64,000 nucleotides of DNA from JASHPR01 sp963815375. GTDB taxonomy: Bacteria > Actinomycetota > Actinomycetes > Streptosporangiales > Streptosporangiaceae. The DNA is taken from assembly GCA_963815375.1 (NCBI GenBank), contig CAWFGX010000005.1, forward strand, positions 1,550,001 to 1,614,000, read 5' to 3'. Shown here in pieces: positions 8,093-15,826 of the stretch; the first letter of the stretch is position 1, and each line of letters begins with the position of its first letter. The notes under the pieces were generated by a model that ran no database searches, was not told the origin of the DNA, and was given only the letters and a program-made list of their open reading frames with translations. The translations under genes and the position numbers were made by a program.

Positions 8093-8874
8093 GCTCCCTC
8101 CTCGAATCGGTGCATGCGGAGTGGACCAAGCTGCGGACGGTGCAAAGCACTGGGTGGCTGCTGCTCACCCTGATGGTGCTGACCGCCGGCGTGGGCACCC
8201 TGGCCACCGCGGTGGTGAAGTGCCCGGCAACGTGCAGCGAGGACACCACCAAGCTCAGCCTCACCGGCATCCTGCTCGGCCAGGCCGCGGTCGCCGTCCT
8301 CGCCGTGCTTGTAATGAGCGGCGAGTACAGCAGCGGCATGATCCGGATCACGCTCACCGCGATGCCCCGCCGGCTCACCACCCTGGCCGCCAAGGCGATC
8401 GTTGTGACCGGCGTTGTGCTGGCGTCGGGGGCCGTCGCGACCGCCGGGTCGGTCGTGGCCGGCCGGTACATCCTGCCCGGCAACGGGTTCACCGGGGCGT
8501 ACCACTCCGAGATGCTTTCGCTGACCGCCGGGTCGACGCTGCGTGCGGCTGGCGGCTCGGTGCTGTACCTGGCCCTGATCGCGCTGTTCAGCCTGGGCCT
8601 GGCCACTGCCCTGCGGGACTCAGGCGCCTCGATCGCGGTCATGCTCGGTTTGCTCTACATCGTCCCGCTGCTCACCGACCTGGGAACGCTTGACCCGCGC
8701 TGGGAGCATCGCCTGCAGGAGTGGGGGCCGATGACCGCCGGCCTGGCGATCCAGGCCACCAGGGACCTTAAGACGCTGCCGATCGGCCCCTGGCCGGGCC
8801 TGGGCGTACTGGCCCTGTGGACGGCTGGTGCCCTGCTGGCCGGCGGCCTGATGCTCCGCCTTCGCGACGCCTGA
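8089..8874 (+). CDS. ABC-2-type permease, second subunit
   Basis: Integral membrane protein of 261 residues with about six helices. It begins MSSLLESVHAEWTKLRTVQS and has the conserved SGEYSSGMIRITLTAMPRR segment, which matches the EYRRGLIRITLSASPRR segment of the upstream permease; the two are paralogues. The GTG at 8089 is chosen because it overlaps the upstream stop (GTGA) and an AAGGAGAGA ribosome-binding site precedes it. A longer frame opening upstream would lie inside the other permease and is a shadow. It has only the short loops usual for the family, unlike its enlarged partner. It completes a one-ATPase, two-permease exporter. Confidence 0.9.
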   Translation: MSSLLESVHAEWTKLRTVQSTGWLLLTLMVLTAGVGTLATAVVKCPATCSEDTTKLSLTGILLGQAAVAVLAVLVMSGEYSSGMIRITLTAMPRRLTTLAAKAIVVTGVVLASGAVATAGSVVAGRYILPGNGFTGAYHSEMLSLTAGSTLRAAGGSVLYLALIALFSLGLATALRDSGASIAVMLGLLYIVPLLTDLGTLDPRWEHRLQEWGPMTAGLAIQATRDLKTLPIGPWPGLGVLALWTAGALLAGGLMLRLRDA

Positions 8875-8916
8875 CACACACCAGCCCATCTCACCCGACG
8901 CAGAAAGGGATACATC

Positions 8917-10263
8917 ATGCCCGAAAACAGGAAGACGCTTGATCAACTGAACGCTCCCTGGTCGTTAATGCGCAGGCGACGCTCATGGGCCTTTCTCACA
9001 GCGACGGCGCTGGTGGCGAGCGTGGCGGCATACCTTACCGCCACGGCTGCGCCGGCTGCAGCCGCCCGCCCAGCACCGATGAGCACCGACCCTCCGATTC
9101 AGCACCTCTCGTGCGGGCCACCGCACTACTTCATCCCCTGCTACAGCCCCGCCCAGTTCGAGGTGGCCTACGGCGTGGCGCCGCTGCTCAGCAGCGGGAT
9201 CAACGGCAGCGGCGAGACCGTGGTGTTCCCTGAACTCGCTAACGCGCCTGGGCCTAACTTCACCGACATCCGCCAGGATCTGGCCGCGTTCGACAGCGAA
9301 TTCGGGCTCCCTGCGGCCACGCTCAAGGTCACGACCACCTTCGCCGGGGCCAGCGCCCCCTACGTCGCGGGCACCGAGGAGGTCGAGGACACCGAGATGG
9401 TGCACGCGATCGCGCCCGGCGCCACCCTGGACGTGGTCCTGGTGCCGAGCGATGCCACTTCCAGCGTGGCGAACTTCGCCACAGCTGTGACGGATGTCGT
9501 GCAGTCTGGCACCGCGCAGGGCGCCTCGGTGATCTCGATCAGTGCCAGCGGCGGCGAGCACTACTTCACCCCGATCCAGGTGGCCCGCCTCCATGCGGCG
9601 CTGCAGCAGGCCGCGGCCCGGCATGTCACGGTCGTGGCCTCCTCCGGTGACAGCGGCGCCATCAGTGACAACGGCCCGCCGGTGGAGGTCAGCCTGCCCG
9701 CCTCCGACCCGCTGGTGCTGGGCGTCGGCGGCACCGCCCTGAACGCGTTCTTCAAGACCGGCCAGTACTTCGGCGAGATGGCGTGGAACCAGGACACCGA
9801 CGCTTCCGGTGGCGGTTACAGCATCCTGTTCCGCCGGCCCTCCTACCAGGACGGCGTCCCGCGGGTCGGCGCGATGCGGGGCGTGCCTGACGTCGCCGCC
9901 AATGCCGACTCGACCACAGCTATGGCGCTGACGTTCACCGGCGGCGTCCTGATCCCGGCCCAGGGCACCAGCGCAGCCACCCCGGTCTGGGCGGGCGTGG
10001 TCGCCCTGGCCGACCAGGAGGCCGGCCAGCACCTTGGCCTGGTCAACCCGGCCATTTACAGCATCGCCAGGAGCCCGGCCTACCACAGCGCGTTCCACGA
10101 CGTGGTCACCGGCGACAACTCGGTGTTCGGGACGACCAGTGTCTTTAACGGCTACCAGGCAGGACCCGGCTGGGACCCGGTCACCGGCTGGGGCAGCCCC
10201 GACGCCCAGGTCCTCGTCCCCCTGCTCGCGCATGCTGCGCGCCATGGCGGCGGAGGGTCCTGA
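8917..10263 (+). CDS. secreted S53-family (sedolisin) serine-carboxyl peptidase
   Basis: Extracellular protease of 448 residues. A basic N-terminus and hydrophobic stretch (about 24-50, ending in an Ala-rich region) form a signal peptide. The expected sedolisin triad is present: Glu154 and Asp158 in EEVEDTEMVHAIAPGA, and Ser352 in GTSAATP. The oxyanion Asp is Asp245 in ASSGDSGA. The C-terminal GWDPVTGWGSPD matches the calcium-site region. Unlike classic sedolisins there is no long pro-kumamolisin domain before the catalytic core, which starts near residue 75. The ATG has a good AGAAAGGGA site. The gene stands alone, 42 bp after the ABC operon, and ends at a strong hairpin. Confidence 0.92.
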   Translation: MPENRKTLDQLNAPWSLMRRRRSWAFLTATALVASVAAYLTATAAPAAAARPAPMSTDPPIQHLSCGPPHYFIPCYSPAQFEVAYGVAPLLSSGINGSGETVVFPELANAPGPNFTDIRQDLAAFDSEFGLPAATLKVTTTFAGASAPYVAGTEEVEDTEMVHAIAPGATLDVVLVPSDATSSVANFATAVTDVVQSGTAQGASVISISASGGEHYFTPIQVARLHAALQQAAARHVTVVASSGDSGAISDNGPPVEVSLPASDPLVLGVGGTALNAFFKTGQYFGEMAWNQDTDASGGGYSILFRRPSYQDGVPRVGAMRGVPDVAANADSTTAMALTFTGGVLIPAQGTSAATPVWAGVVALADQEAGQHLGLVNPAIYSIARSPAYHSAFHDVVTGDNSVFGTTSVFNGYQAGPGWDPVTGWGSPDAQVLVPLLAHAARHGGGGS

Positions 10264-10285
10264 GTCCTGACCAGGCCGAGCCGTC

Positions 10286-10320
10286 GGGAGGGCCCGTGGG
10301 GAAGTCCCCCGGGCCCTCCG
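10286..10320 (+). terminator. hairpin terminator after S53 peptidase
   Basis: Inverted repeat GGAGGGCCC / GGGCCCTCC extended by a GGGG/CCCC inner stem, with an AAGT loop, 23 bp after the stop codon. There is no T tract, as is common for high-GC terminators. Confidence 0.75.
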
Positions 10321-10418
10321 CAGCCCTGGCCTCCGCAGGGACGATCAGCAACAAAGCCGACAAACTTCCACTCACCGCTGAGGCAGCAGCCTGATGGATG
10401 TTGATCTGATGCACACCT

Positions 10419-10438
10419 GCGGGCTGTTGCAGAATTGG
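10419..10438 (+). repeat. left terminal inverted repeat of IS element
   Basis: Starts GCGGGCTGTTGC and continues AGAATTGG; pairs with the right end at 12201-12219 with the first 12 bases identical. Confidence 0.75.
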
Positions 10439-10496
10439 CTGACCTGCATCGGCGTGGTTTTCCTCCGCGTTTGTGATCTTCTGGGAAGATTGATGT

Positions 10497-12134
10497 ATGG
10501 CGAAGGGGTACCGGCCGGTGCGGCGGGATCAGCTGTTCCTGCTGCCGCCGGACATGCGGGAGTGGCTGCCGGCTGATCACCCGGTGTGGCTGGTGATCGC
10601 GGCGGTGCGGGATCACCTGGATACTTCGGCGGCGCACGCGGCGCGCCGTACTGGCGGGGCGGGGACGGCAGGTTATGACCCGGACATGCTGGTGACGCTG
10701 CTGATCTGGGCGTATGCGAGCGGGGTGACCAGCTCGCGGCAGATAGAGGCGGCCTGCCGCACTGATGTGGCCTTCCGGGTGATCTGCGCCGGGGATGTGC
10801 CTGATCATGTGACCGTCGCGCGGTTCCGGGCGGCGTTCCCGCAGCTGGCGGCGCAGCTGTTCACCCAGGTGCTGGTGCTGTGCGCGCGGCTGGGCATGGG
10901 GAAGGTCGGTGTGGTGGCACTGGATGGCACCAAGATCGCCGCGAGCGCGTCGAAGTCGGCGAACCGGGCCGAGGAGGCGCTGGCACGGCTGGCCGCGCAG
11001 GCCGTCGCGGAGCACGGCGAGGCGGACGCGGCTGAGGACGCGCTGTTCGGCCAGGACCGCCGGGGGGATGAGGTTCCTGAGGATGCCTGGCATCCGCGGC
11101 GGCGTGACGAGCGGATCGCTGCGGCGCTGGCCGGGCTGCGGGCTGAGCGCCAGGCTGCGGAGCAAGCCGCCGGGCAGGCGGTGGAGGGCAAAACCCAGGC
11201 CCACCGTCAGCGGCGGCGTTCGGGGCGGCGACCCGGGCCGCCGCCCGCGGCCAGCGCGGTAGCGCTGGCTGAGGAGAACCTGGCGCAGGTGCGGGCTGAG
11301 CGGGCCGCCCAGCTCGCCGGGCTTGAAGACAAGTACGCCGCGGGGCAGGTGCGGCGGGGCCGCAAACGCGGGGTCGATGACTACTGCCGGGTCAGGCAGG
11401 CTGCCGCCGCCGTGGAGGCAGCCCGCGCCCGCCAGGGCAAGGCCGCCGCCCGGGCCGCCCGCAAAAAGGCCAGCCGCAAAGGCCCAGGGCCGGTCCGCAA
11501 CATCACCGACCCCGGCTCCCGGCTGATGCCCATCCGCGGTGGCGGGTTCATCCAGGGCTACAACGCCCAGAACCTCACCAGCGAAGACCTGCTGATCATC
11601 GCCACCCGCCTCACCCAGGACCCCACCGGCATGGCCTGGCTGGAACCCATGATGACCGCCGCCCAGCACGCCGCCGCGCTCATCACCGCCGCCCAGCCCC
11701 CCGCCACCGCAGACACCGCCAGCACCAGCACCAGCCCTGTCGGGCTGCTGCTCGCCGACGCCGGCTACCTGTCCGAGCACAACCTCACCCTCCCCGGCCC
11801 CGACCGCCTCATCGCCACCGGCAAACGCCGCCGCCTCGAAAAAGCCGCCCGCGGCACCACCCCCCGCACCACCAGCCCCGCCAGACCGGCCACCACCGCC
11901 ATGGCCGCCCGCCTGGCCACCCCCGCCGGCATCGCCGCCTACCGCCGCCGCGGCCACATCGCCGAGACCCCCCACGGCCACATCAAGCACAACATGCGCT
12001 TCCGCCAGCTCACCATGCGCGGCACAACCAAAGCCGCCGCCGAATGGACCTTCACCGCCACCGTCCACAACCTGCTCAAAGCCATCAGCACCGGCCACCT
12101 CACCACCACAGCCCTCGCCACCCTGGCCAGCTGA
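10497..12134 (+). CDS. IS1182-family DDE transposase
   Basis: Transposase of 545 residues. The N-terminal DUF772-type region (YDPDMLVTLLIWAYASGVTS, then TVARFRAAFPQL) is followed by the catalytic core. The expected DDE triad is visible as Asp143 in VALDGTKI, Asp421 in LLADAGYLS and Glu490 in HIAETPHGHIKHN, a spacing normal for IS1182 because a long basic Ala/Arg-rich insert separates the first two acidic residues. The frame is complete with no stop or frameshift, so the enzyme may be active. The start is the ATG at 10497, 78 bp inside the left end. Confidence 0.9.
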   Translation: MAKGYRPVRRDQLFLLPPDMREWLPADHPVWLVIAAVRDHLDTSAAHAARRTGGAGTAGYDPDMLVTLLIWAYASGVTSSRQIEAACRTDVAFRVICAGDVPDHVTVARFRAAFPQLAAQLFTQVLVLCARLGMGKVGVVALDGTKIAASASKSANRAEEALARLAAQAVAEHGEADAAEDALFGQDRRGDEVPEDAWHPRRRDERIAAALAGLRAERQAAEQAAGQAVEGKTQAHRQRRRSGRRPGPPPAASAVALAEENLAQVRAERAAQLAGLEDKYAAGQVRRGRKRGVDDYCRVRQAAAAVEAARARQGKAAARAARKKASRKGPGPVRNITDPGSRLMPIRGGGFIQGYNAQNLTSEDLLIIATRLTQDPTGMAWLEPMMTAAQHAAALITAAQPPATADTASTSTSPVGLLLADAGYLSEHNLTLPGPDRLIATGKRRRLEKAARGTTPRTTSPARPATTAMAARLATPAGIAAYRRRGHIAETPHGHIKHNMRFRQLTMRGTTKAAAEWTFTATVHNLLKAISTGHLTTTALATLAS

Positions 12135-12200
12135 CCACCACCCCAGCCACAACCTGGCCAGCCGCCCCCAAAGCCCCACCACACCCCTCAGACGCCACAC

Positions 12201-12219
12201 CCATTCGGCAACAGCCCGC
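12201..12219 (-). repeat. right terminal inverted repeat of IS element
   Basis: Read on the minus strand it starts GCGGGCTGTTGC and continues CGAATGG, matching the left end. Confidence 0.75.
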
Positions 12220-12246
12220 CTGACTACACCAAGTCCCACATTCATA

Positions 12247-12265
12247 CCGGGGGCGAGGACCCCGG
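12247..12265 (+). terminator. small hairpin beyond IS right end
   Basis: CCGGGG and CCCCGG arms separated by 7 bases, 28 bp outside the right end of the insertion sequence. It may be the original terminator of this intergenic region, or may shield the ArsR operon from read-through. Confidence 0.4.
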
Positions 12266-12278
12266 AGTGGCGGCTCCG

Positions 12279-12331
12279 GCGGGGGGCTCTGGCGGGGGGC
12301 TCTGGCCGGGGGGCTCTGGGGGGGCTCTGGG
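12279..12331 (+). repeat. G-tract tandem repeat (GGGGGGCTCTGG-like)
   Basis: Four runs of six or seven G on the + strand, each followed by CTCTGG, with a period of about 12-14 bp. It fits the rule for an intramolecular G-quadruplex and lies about 70 bp upstream of the ArsR start. Confidence 0.7.
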
Positions 12332-12350
12332 CCTGCGCAGCGCAGCGGGC

Positions 12351-12398
12351 GTTCTAAGTTAACTTGACAGCTAATTAAACGAGTGGTGAAGTAAAAGG
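12351..12398 (+). promoter_or_regulatory. AT-rich promoter/operator region of ArsR operon
   Basis: A short AT-rich island (AGTTAACTTGACAG, then CTAATTAAACG) in otherwise very GC-rich sequence. It contains TTGACA-like bases and an imperfect TTAA...TTAA dyad, and is followed by GTAAAAGGG before the GTG start. Autoregulation by the ArsR product is the usual arrangement. Confidence 0.45.
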
Positions 12399-12803
12399 GT
12401 GAACCAGCTCGACGCCACCTTCACCGCGCTGGCGGACCCGACCCGCCGGGCGATCATCGCCCGGCTGGCCACGGGGGACGCCACTGTGAACGAGCTGGCC
12501 GCGCCGTTCGACATGACCCTGCCCGGCATCTCCAAGCACCTGAAAGTGCTCGAGAGGTGCGGGCTGATCTCGCGCACCCGGCGCGCGCAGTTCCGGCCGT
12601 GCCACCTGGAGCGGGTGGCATTGGACGTAGCCGCTGACTGGATCGAGGAGGCCCGGCGGGTCTGGGCGGAGCGGTTCGACAAGCTCGACGAGCACCTGCG
12701 CGACATCCAGCGGGCGGCTGCCGGGAGCAGCCCAGACACCACAGGGGAGGGAAGCGGTGACGTCCCGGGAACCGGGCACACAAGCCGCGAGCCAGATGAG
12801 TGA
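12399..12803 (+). CDS. ArsR-family winged-helix regulator
   Basis: Transcriptional repressor of 134 residues. It begins MNQLDATFTALADPTRRAII and continues with a winged-helix core (TVNELAAPFDMTLPGISKHL, LKVLERCGLISRTRRAQFR), the pattern of the ArsR subgroup linked to SRPBCC (AHSA1-like) proteins. It lacks the CxC metal motif of true metal sensors. Residues after about 105 are a polar tail that overlaps the next gene by 47 bp. It is the first gene of a three-gene operon and probably controls its own promoter; the ligand is unknown. Confidence 0.9.
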   Translation: MNQLDATFTALADPTRRAIIARLATGDATVNELAAPFDMTLPGISKHLKVLERCGLISRTRRAQFRPCHLERVALDVAADWIEEARRVWAERFDKLDEHLRDIQRAAAGSSPDTTGEGSGDVPGTGHTSREPDE

Positions 12804-13260
12804 GACTGCGCCGCCGCCGGGTGAGCTGAACTTCACCCGGGTCTTCGAAGCCCCGAGGGAGCTCGTCTTCCGGTGCATGACCCAGCCGGAGCACCTGACC
12901 CATTTCTGGGGCCCAGCCGGCGTCAGCACTCCGATTGAGCACATCAAGGTGGACCCGCGCCCGGGTGGGGTGTTCGACACCGTCATGGTCAACGACGCCG
13001 ACGGCAGCCAGTACCGGATGCGCGCGGTTTTTGATGAGGTCGCCCGGCCGGAACGGCTGGTATGGACCGACCAGGACACCGGGATGAGGACGACGTCGAC
13101 GTTCACCGACCTCGGCGCCCGCACGGAGGTCCGGATCCATCAGGTGAATGTGCCTGAGCCGATGCGCCGTCCAGAGGCGCAGCAGGGCTTCCTGACCTCG
13201 CTCGACCGTTTCGCCGCCTATCTCGGCACGGTTGCTGCCGGGCCGACCAACAGGAGATGA
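12757..13260 (+). CDS. SRPBCC / AHSA1-domain protein
   Basis: START-like hydrophobic-ligand-binding protein of about 167 residues, with the family pattern FTRVFEAPRELVFRCMTQPEHLTHFWGP split across residues 26-53 and later QYRMRAVFDEVARPERLVWT. The GTG at 12757 has a GGGAGGGA ribosome-binding site and lies inside the ArsR gene; an ATG at 12796 is an alternative, overlapping only 8 bp but with a weaker site. ArsR-SRPBCC pairs are widespread in actinomycetes. The role is unknown: ligand binding or a lyase/hydrolase activity are both possible. Confidence 0.85.
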   Translation: MTSREPGTQAASQMSETAPPPGELNFTRVFEAPRELVFRCMTQPEHLTHFWGPAGVSTPIEHIKVDPRPGGVFDTVMVNDADGSQYRMRAVFDEVARPERLVWTDQDTGMRTTSTFTDLGARTEVRIHQVNVPEPMRRPEAQQGFLTSLDRFAAYLGTVAAGPTNRR

Positions 13261-13262
13261 CC

Positions 13263-13904
13263 ATGACCATGACCGATGACACCCAGCTTCAGCCTGTGGT
13301 AGCTGACACGTTCCTGACTCTGGCCGGCCTCCTGGAAGGCACGTCCGAGCGGCAGTGGGACACCCCGTCGCTGTGCGCGGGCTGGCGGGTCCGCGAGGTG
13401 GTCGCGCACATGACGATGGCCGCTCGCTACTCCGAGCAGGAGTTCATGGCCGGGCTGCAGCAGTGCGGCTTCGACTTCACCCGGTTCTCGAACGAGGTCG
13501 CAGCCCGGGACGCTGGCCTGCCAGCCGCCGAGCTCGTGGCCAACCTGAGGTCGGACGTGATGGGGCACTGGGCCCCGCCGGGGGGCAGCTACCACGGCGC
13601 CCTCAGCCACGTTGTGATTCATGGCCTGGACGTGTCTGTGCCACTCGGCGCGCCGCGCTGCTGCACTGACGAGGCCATCCGCGCCGTCCTCGACGACCTG
13701 ACCCAGGGCGACGTTCACGCCCACTTCGGCATCAGCGTCGACGGCCGCGTCCTGGAGGCCACAGACCTGGACTGGTCCTACGGCTCAGGCGCTGCCCTGC
13801 GCGGCCCCGCTGCCGACCTTGTGCTGGCGCTAACCGGCCGGCCGGTCCCCGGCGGACGACTGGACGGCGAGTCCCTCGCAGCGATGCCTGCTGGCGCGCC
13901 CTAG
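13263..13904 (+). CDS. TIGR03083-type (maleylpyruvate isomerase N-terminal / DinB-like) protein
   Basis: Four-helix-bundle protein of about 213 residues. The signature SLCAGWRVREVVAHM and a second conserved His in LSHVVIHGLDVS are typical metal-binding positions of the mycothiol-dependent DinB-like family. I chose the ATG at 13263 because the AGGAG site at 13252-13256 is too close to the ATG at 13257. It is the third gene of the ArsR operon. Family members may use mycothiol, a thiol typical of actinomycetes; substrate unknown. Confidence 0.82.
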   Translation: MTMTDDTQLQPVVADTFLTLAGLLEGTSERQWDTPSLCAGWRVREVVAHMTMAARYSEQEFMAGLQQCGFDFTRFSNEVAARDAGLPAAELVANLRSDVMGHWAPPGGSYHGALSHVVIHGLDVSVPLGAPRCCTDEAIRAVLDDLTQGDVHAHFGISVDGRVLEATDLDWSYGSGAALRGPAADLVLALTGRPVPGGRLDGESLAAMPAGAP

Positions 13905-13912
13905 CGGTGCTC

Positions 13913-14944
13913 TCAGCGGTCGCCGGATATCCAGGTGTCCATGCGCTGCCACCAGTCGTAGATCCAGCGGACCTGGCTGTCGTGGTCTTCGTGGCGCGGT
14001 ACCTCGCCGGCCGGGACCAGCCACCATCTCGCGCACACCGCGTGGTCCATCGGGAGGCTGCGCCAGATGTCGCCGGCGCTGACGAGCTTGTCCAGCCCGG
14101 CGTGCGCCACGAAGATCACATCTGCGCCGGGGCACGCGGCGATGGCCGCCAGCGCTCCGCCTGTCCGCGGCGCGAGCAGGTGAGGCATGCGGCGCGCCCG
14201 GGCGGCCAGGTCAGCGTGGCCTGCCTGCTCCAGCCGCCGGATGCGGCGCTGCCACCGGCCCGGCGTCCAGTTGCCGCCCTCCGGGAAGATCACCAGTGCG
14301 CCGCTGGCCTCGAGCCCCCGGGCCAGGCGCTCGATCTGCTCAACGAACAGGCGACTCCCGGTCCGGCCCTGGCGGATGAACACGTTGGGCACGCGGTTGG
14401 CGACGACATCCACGGCCGGGTCGAACTGCATAGCGGCGTTCATGACGACGCGCGGGCGCCGGCCGCAGGCGGTCAGCAGATAGCGCACCAGCAGGAGCGA
14501 GTCCCCGGGCCCGGCGTGGCGGCTCAGCACGATCACCGGGCGGACCGGGCTCTCCTTCTCCTCCCCGGACGACGGCTCTGGGCCGGCGACATCGATCCGC
14601 AGCCCGAACAGCCGGACAGCCGCCCGGTACACCACATCGAGGAACCAGTGCATGATCGCGTAGTGACGGCTCTGGTAGGGCTCGGTGTGCAGCCGCCCGC
14701 CGAATCCGCTCGCGATCCACAGCGCAAGGGACATGAACAGCGCAGCGGCATCCGCGGCCGCCCAGGTGAGCGCGAAACTTAGCAGCCGCAGCGCCCGCAA
14801 GCGCCGGGGCCACGACAGCCCGGCCAGGCTGAGCGCGAACGTCAGCACGGCCAGCAGCGGGAACAGGACAACTACAGCGACCGCGACGACGACGCCAAGA
14901 GGGGCAAGAACAAGCCGGCGCACCAGTCTCGGTGGCAGCATCAT
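13913..14944 (-). CDS. PlsC-like acyltransferase, membrane-associated
   Basis: Lysophospholipid or related acyltransferase of about 343 residues. Two hydrophobic segments near the N-terminus (about 12-45 and 55-78) anchor it. The catalytic H(x4)D motif is in VLSRHAGPGDSLLL (about residue 143) and the acyl-acceptor motif is FPEGGNW (about 221). An insertion before the HX4D motif makes it longer than classic PlsC (about 240 residues). It lies 24 bp after a patatin-like gene on the same strand, suggesting joint work on membrane lipids. The acyl donor and acceptor are unknown. Confidence 0.85.
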   Translation of the reverse strand: MMLPPRLVRRLVLAPLGVVVAVAVVVLFPLLAVLTFALSLAGLSWPRRLRALRLLSFALTWAAADAAALFMSLALWIASGFGGRLHTEPYQSRHYAIMHWFLDVVYRAAVRLFGLRIDVAGPEPSSGEEKESPVRPVIVLSRHAGPGDSLLLVRYLLTACGRRPRVVMNAAMQFDPAVDVVANRVPNVFIRQGRTGSRLFVEQIERLARGLEASGALVIFPEGGNWTPGRWQRRIRRLEQAGHADLAARARRMPHLLAPRTGGALAAIAACPGADVIFVAHAGLDKLVSAGDIWRSLPMDHAVCARWWLVPAGEVPRHEDHDSQVRWIYDWWQRMDTWISGDR

Positions 14945-14968
14945 CGTCTCCTGACGCCGGCCGCCGGG

Positions 14969-15826
14969 TCAGCCCGAGGCAAGCCCGGCGAGATAGCTCG
15001 CCGACGCGGCGTAGGCCCGCTCGATGCTGCCAGCGACCCTGGTCCGGTCCCGGTAGCGGAACTGCGCGAGGTCCGTCTGTGACCCGTTCGCGCCCGCCGG
15101 CAGCACGTGTACCTGCACGTCAGCGGGCAGCGAGGCCATCTCCTCGTGGAACCGGTGCTGCCGGGCTATCTCAAAGGCGACGAGGCCCACCTCCCACGGC
15201 CTGCGTGGCACCGTCAGCGGCCGCTCGATCCGCCCTACGTGCAGGACATACACAGTCCGGGCGCCCAGCGCGACGGCGCGGCCGACAGGTATGGAGTGCA
15301 CAAGCCCGCCGTCAAAGTAGTGCTCGCCGCCGACCTCGACCGGCGGCAGCAGCCCGGGCACGGCACACGAGGCCAGAACGGCGGGAACGACCTGCCCGCT
15401 GCTGAACCAGCGCGCGCTGGCGTGCTCGATGCTGGCCGCGACGCAGTGGAACGGCAACTGCAGGTCGGCGAAGTCGTCGCCGGGAAGCGCGTCCTCCAGC
15501 ATGCGCCGGAGCGGCTCGATTGAGTGCAGGTGTGTCCCGGAGCGGGCCAGGCGCACCGCCCGGCCCCAGAGATTCTCACTGAACGCCTGCCGCAACTCAT
15601 CGCCCTGCCACATCGCCGCGAGACGGCCTGTGGCGGCCGCCGGGTCGGCCGCCACGAGAGCGCCGTTGACCGCGCCGACCGACGTCCCGACAACCACGTC
15701 GGGGCGGATCCCGGCCTCCGCCAGCGCCCGGAGCATCCCGACCTCGTGTGCGCCCAGCACGCCCCCGCCGCCGAGTACGAAGGCCGTAAGCAGGCGGCGG
15801 GCGTCGGCTGCGCCGGTCTCACTCAC
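14969..15826 (-). CDS. patatin-like phospholipase
   Basis: Lipid hydrolase of about 285 residues. The oxyanion glycine loop is FVLGGGGVLGAHEVG (about 16-30), the nucleophile Ser is in VVGTSVGAVNG and the catalytic Asp is in YFDGGLVHSIP. This completes the Ser-Asp dyad of the RssA/YlbK-type patatins. The GTG start overlaps the stop of the upstream sugar-nucleotide gene by 8 bp, so the two are translationally coupled. It precedes an acyltransferase gene, suggesting a deacylation-reacylation pair. No signal peptide is seen, so it is probably cytoplasmic or peripheral. Confidence 0.9.
   Translation of the reverse strand: MSETGAADARRLLTAFVLGGGGVLGAHEVGMLRALAEAGIRPDVVVGTSVGAVNGALVAADPAAATGRLAAMWQGDELRQAFSENLWGRAVRLARSGTHLHSIEPLRRMLEDALPGDDFADLQLPFHCVAASIEHASARWFSSGQVVPAVLASCAVPGLLPPVEVGGEHYFDGGLVHSIPVGRAVALGARTVYVLHVGRIERPLTVPRRPWEVGLVAFEIARQHRFHEEMASLPADVQVHVLPAGANGSQTDLAQFRYRDRTRVAGSIERAYAASASYLAGLASG

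Larger units (their letters stand above)
10419..12219 (+). mobile_element. IS1182-family insertion sequence, apparently intact
   Basis: An element of 1801 bp carrying one transposase gene. The ends are imperfect inverted repeats: left end 10419-10438, right end 12201-12219. Both begin with the identical 12-mer GCGGGCTGTTGC and continue as AGAATTGG and CCGAATGG respectively. I could not see a convincing target-site duplication next to them. It sits between the terminator of the S53 gene and a hairpin before the ArsR operon, so it appears to interrupt no gene. Confidence 0.8.

Noticed and set aside
10152..12245. Very long minus-strand open frame (697 codons) opposite the transposase
   Set aside because: Product is Gly/Arg/Pro-rich with no domain; it mirrors the codon bias of the transposase gene on the other strand.
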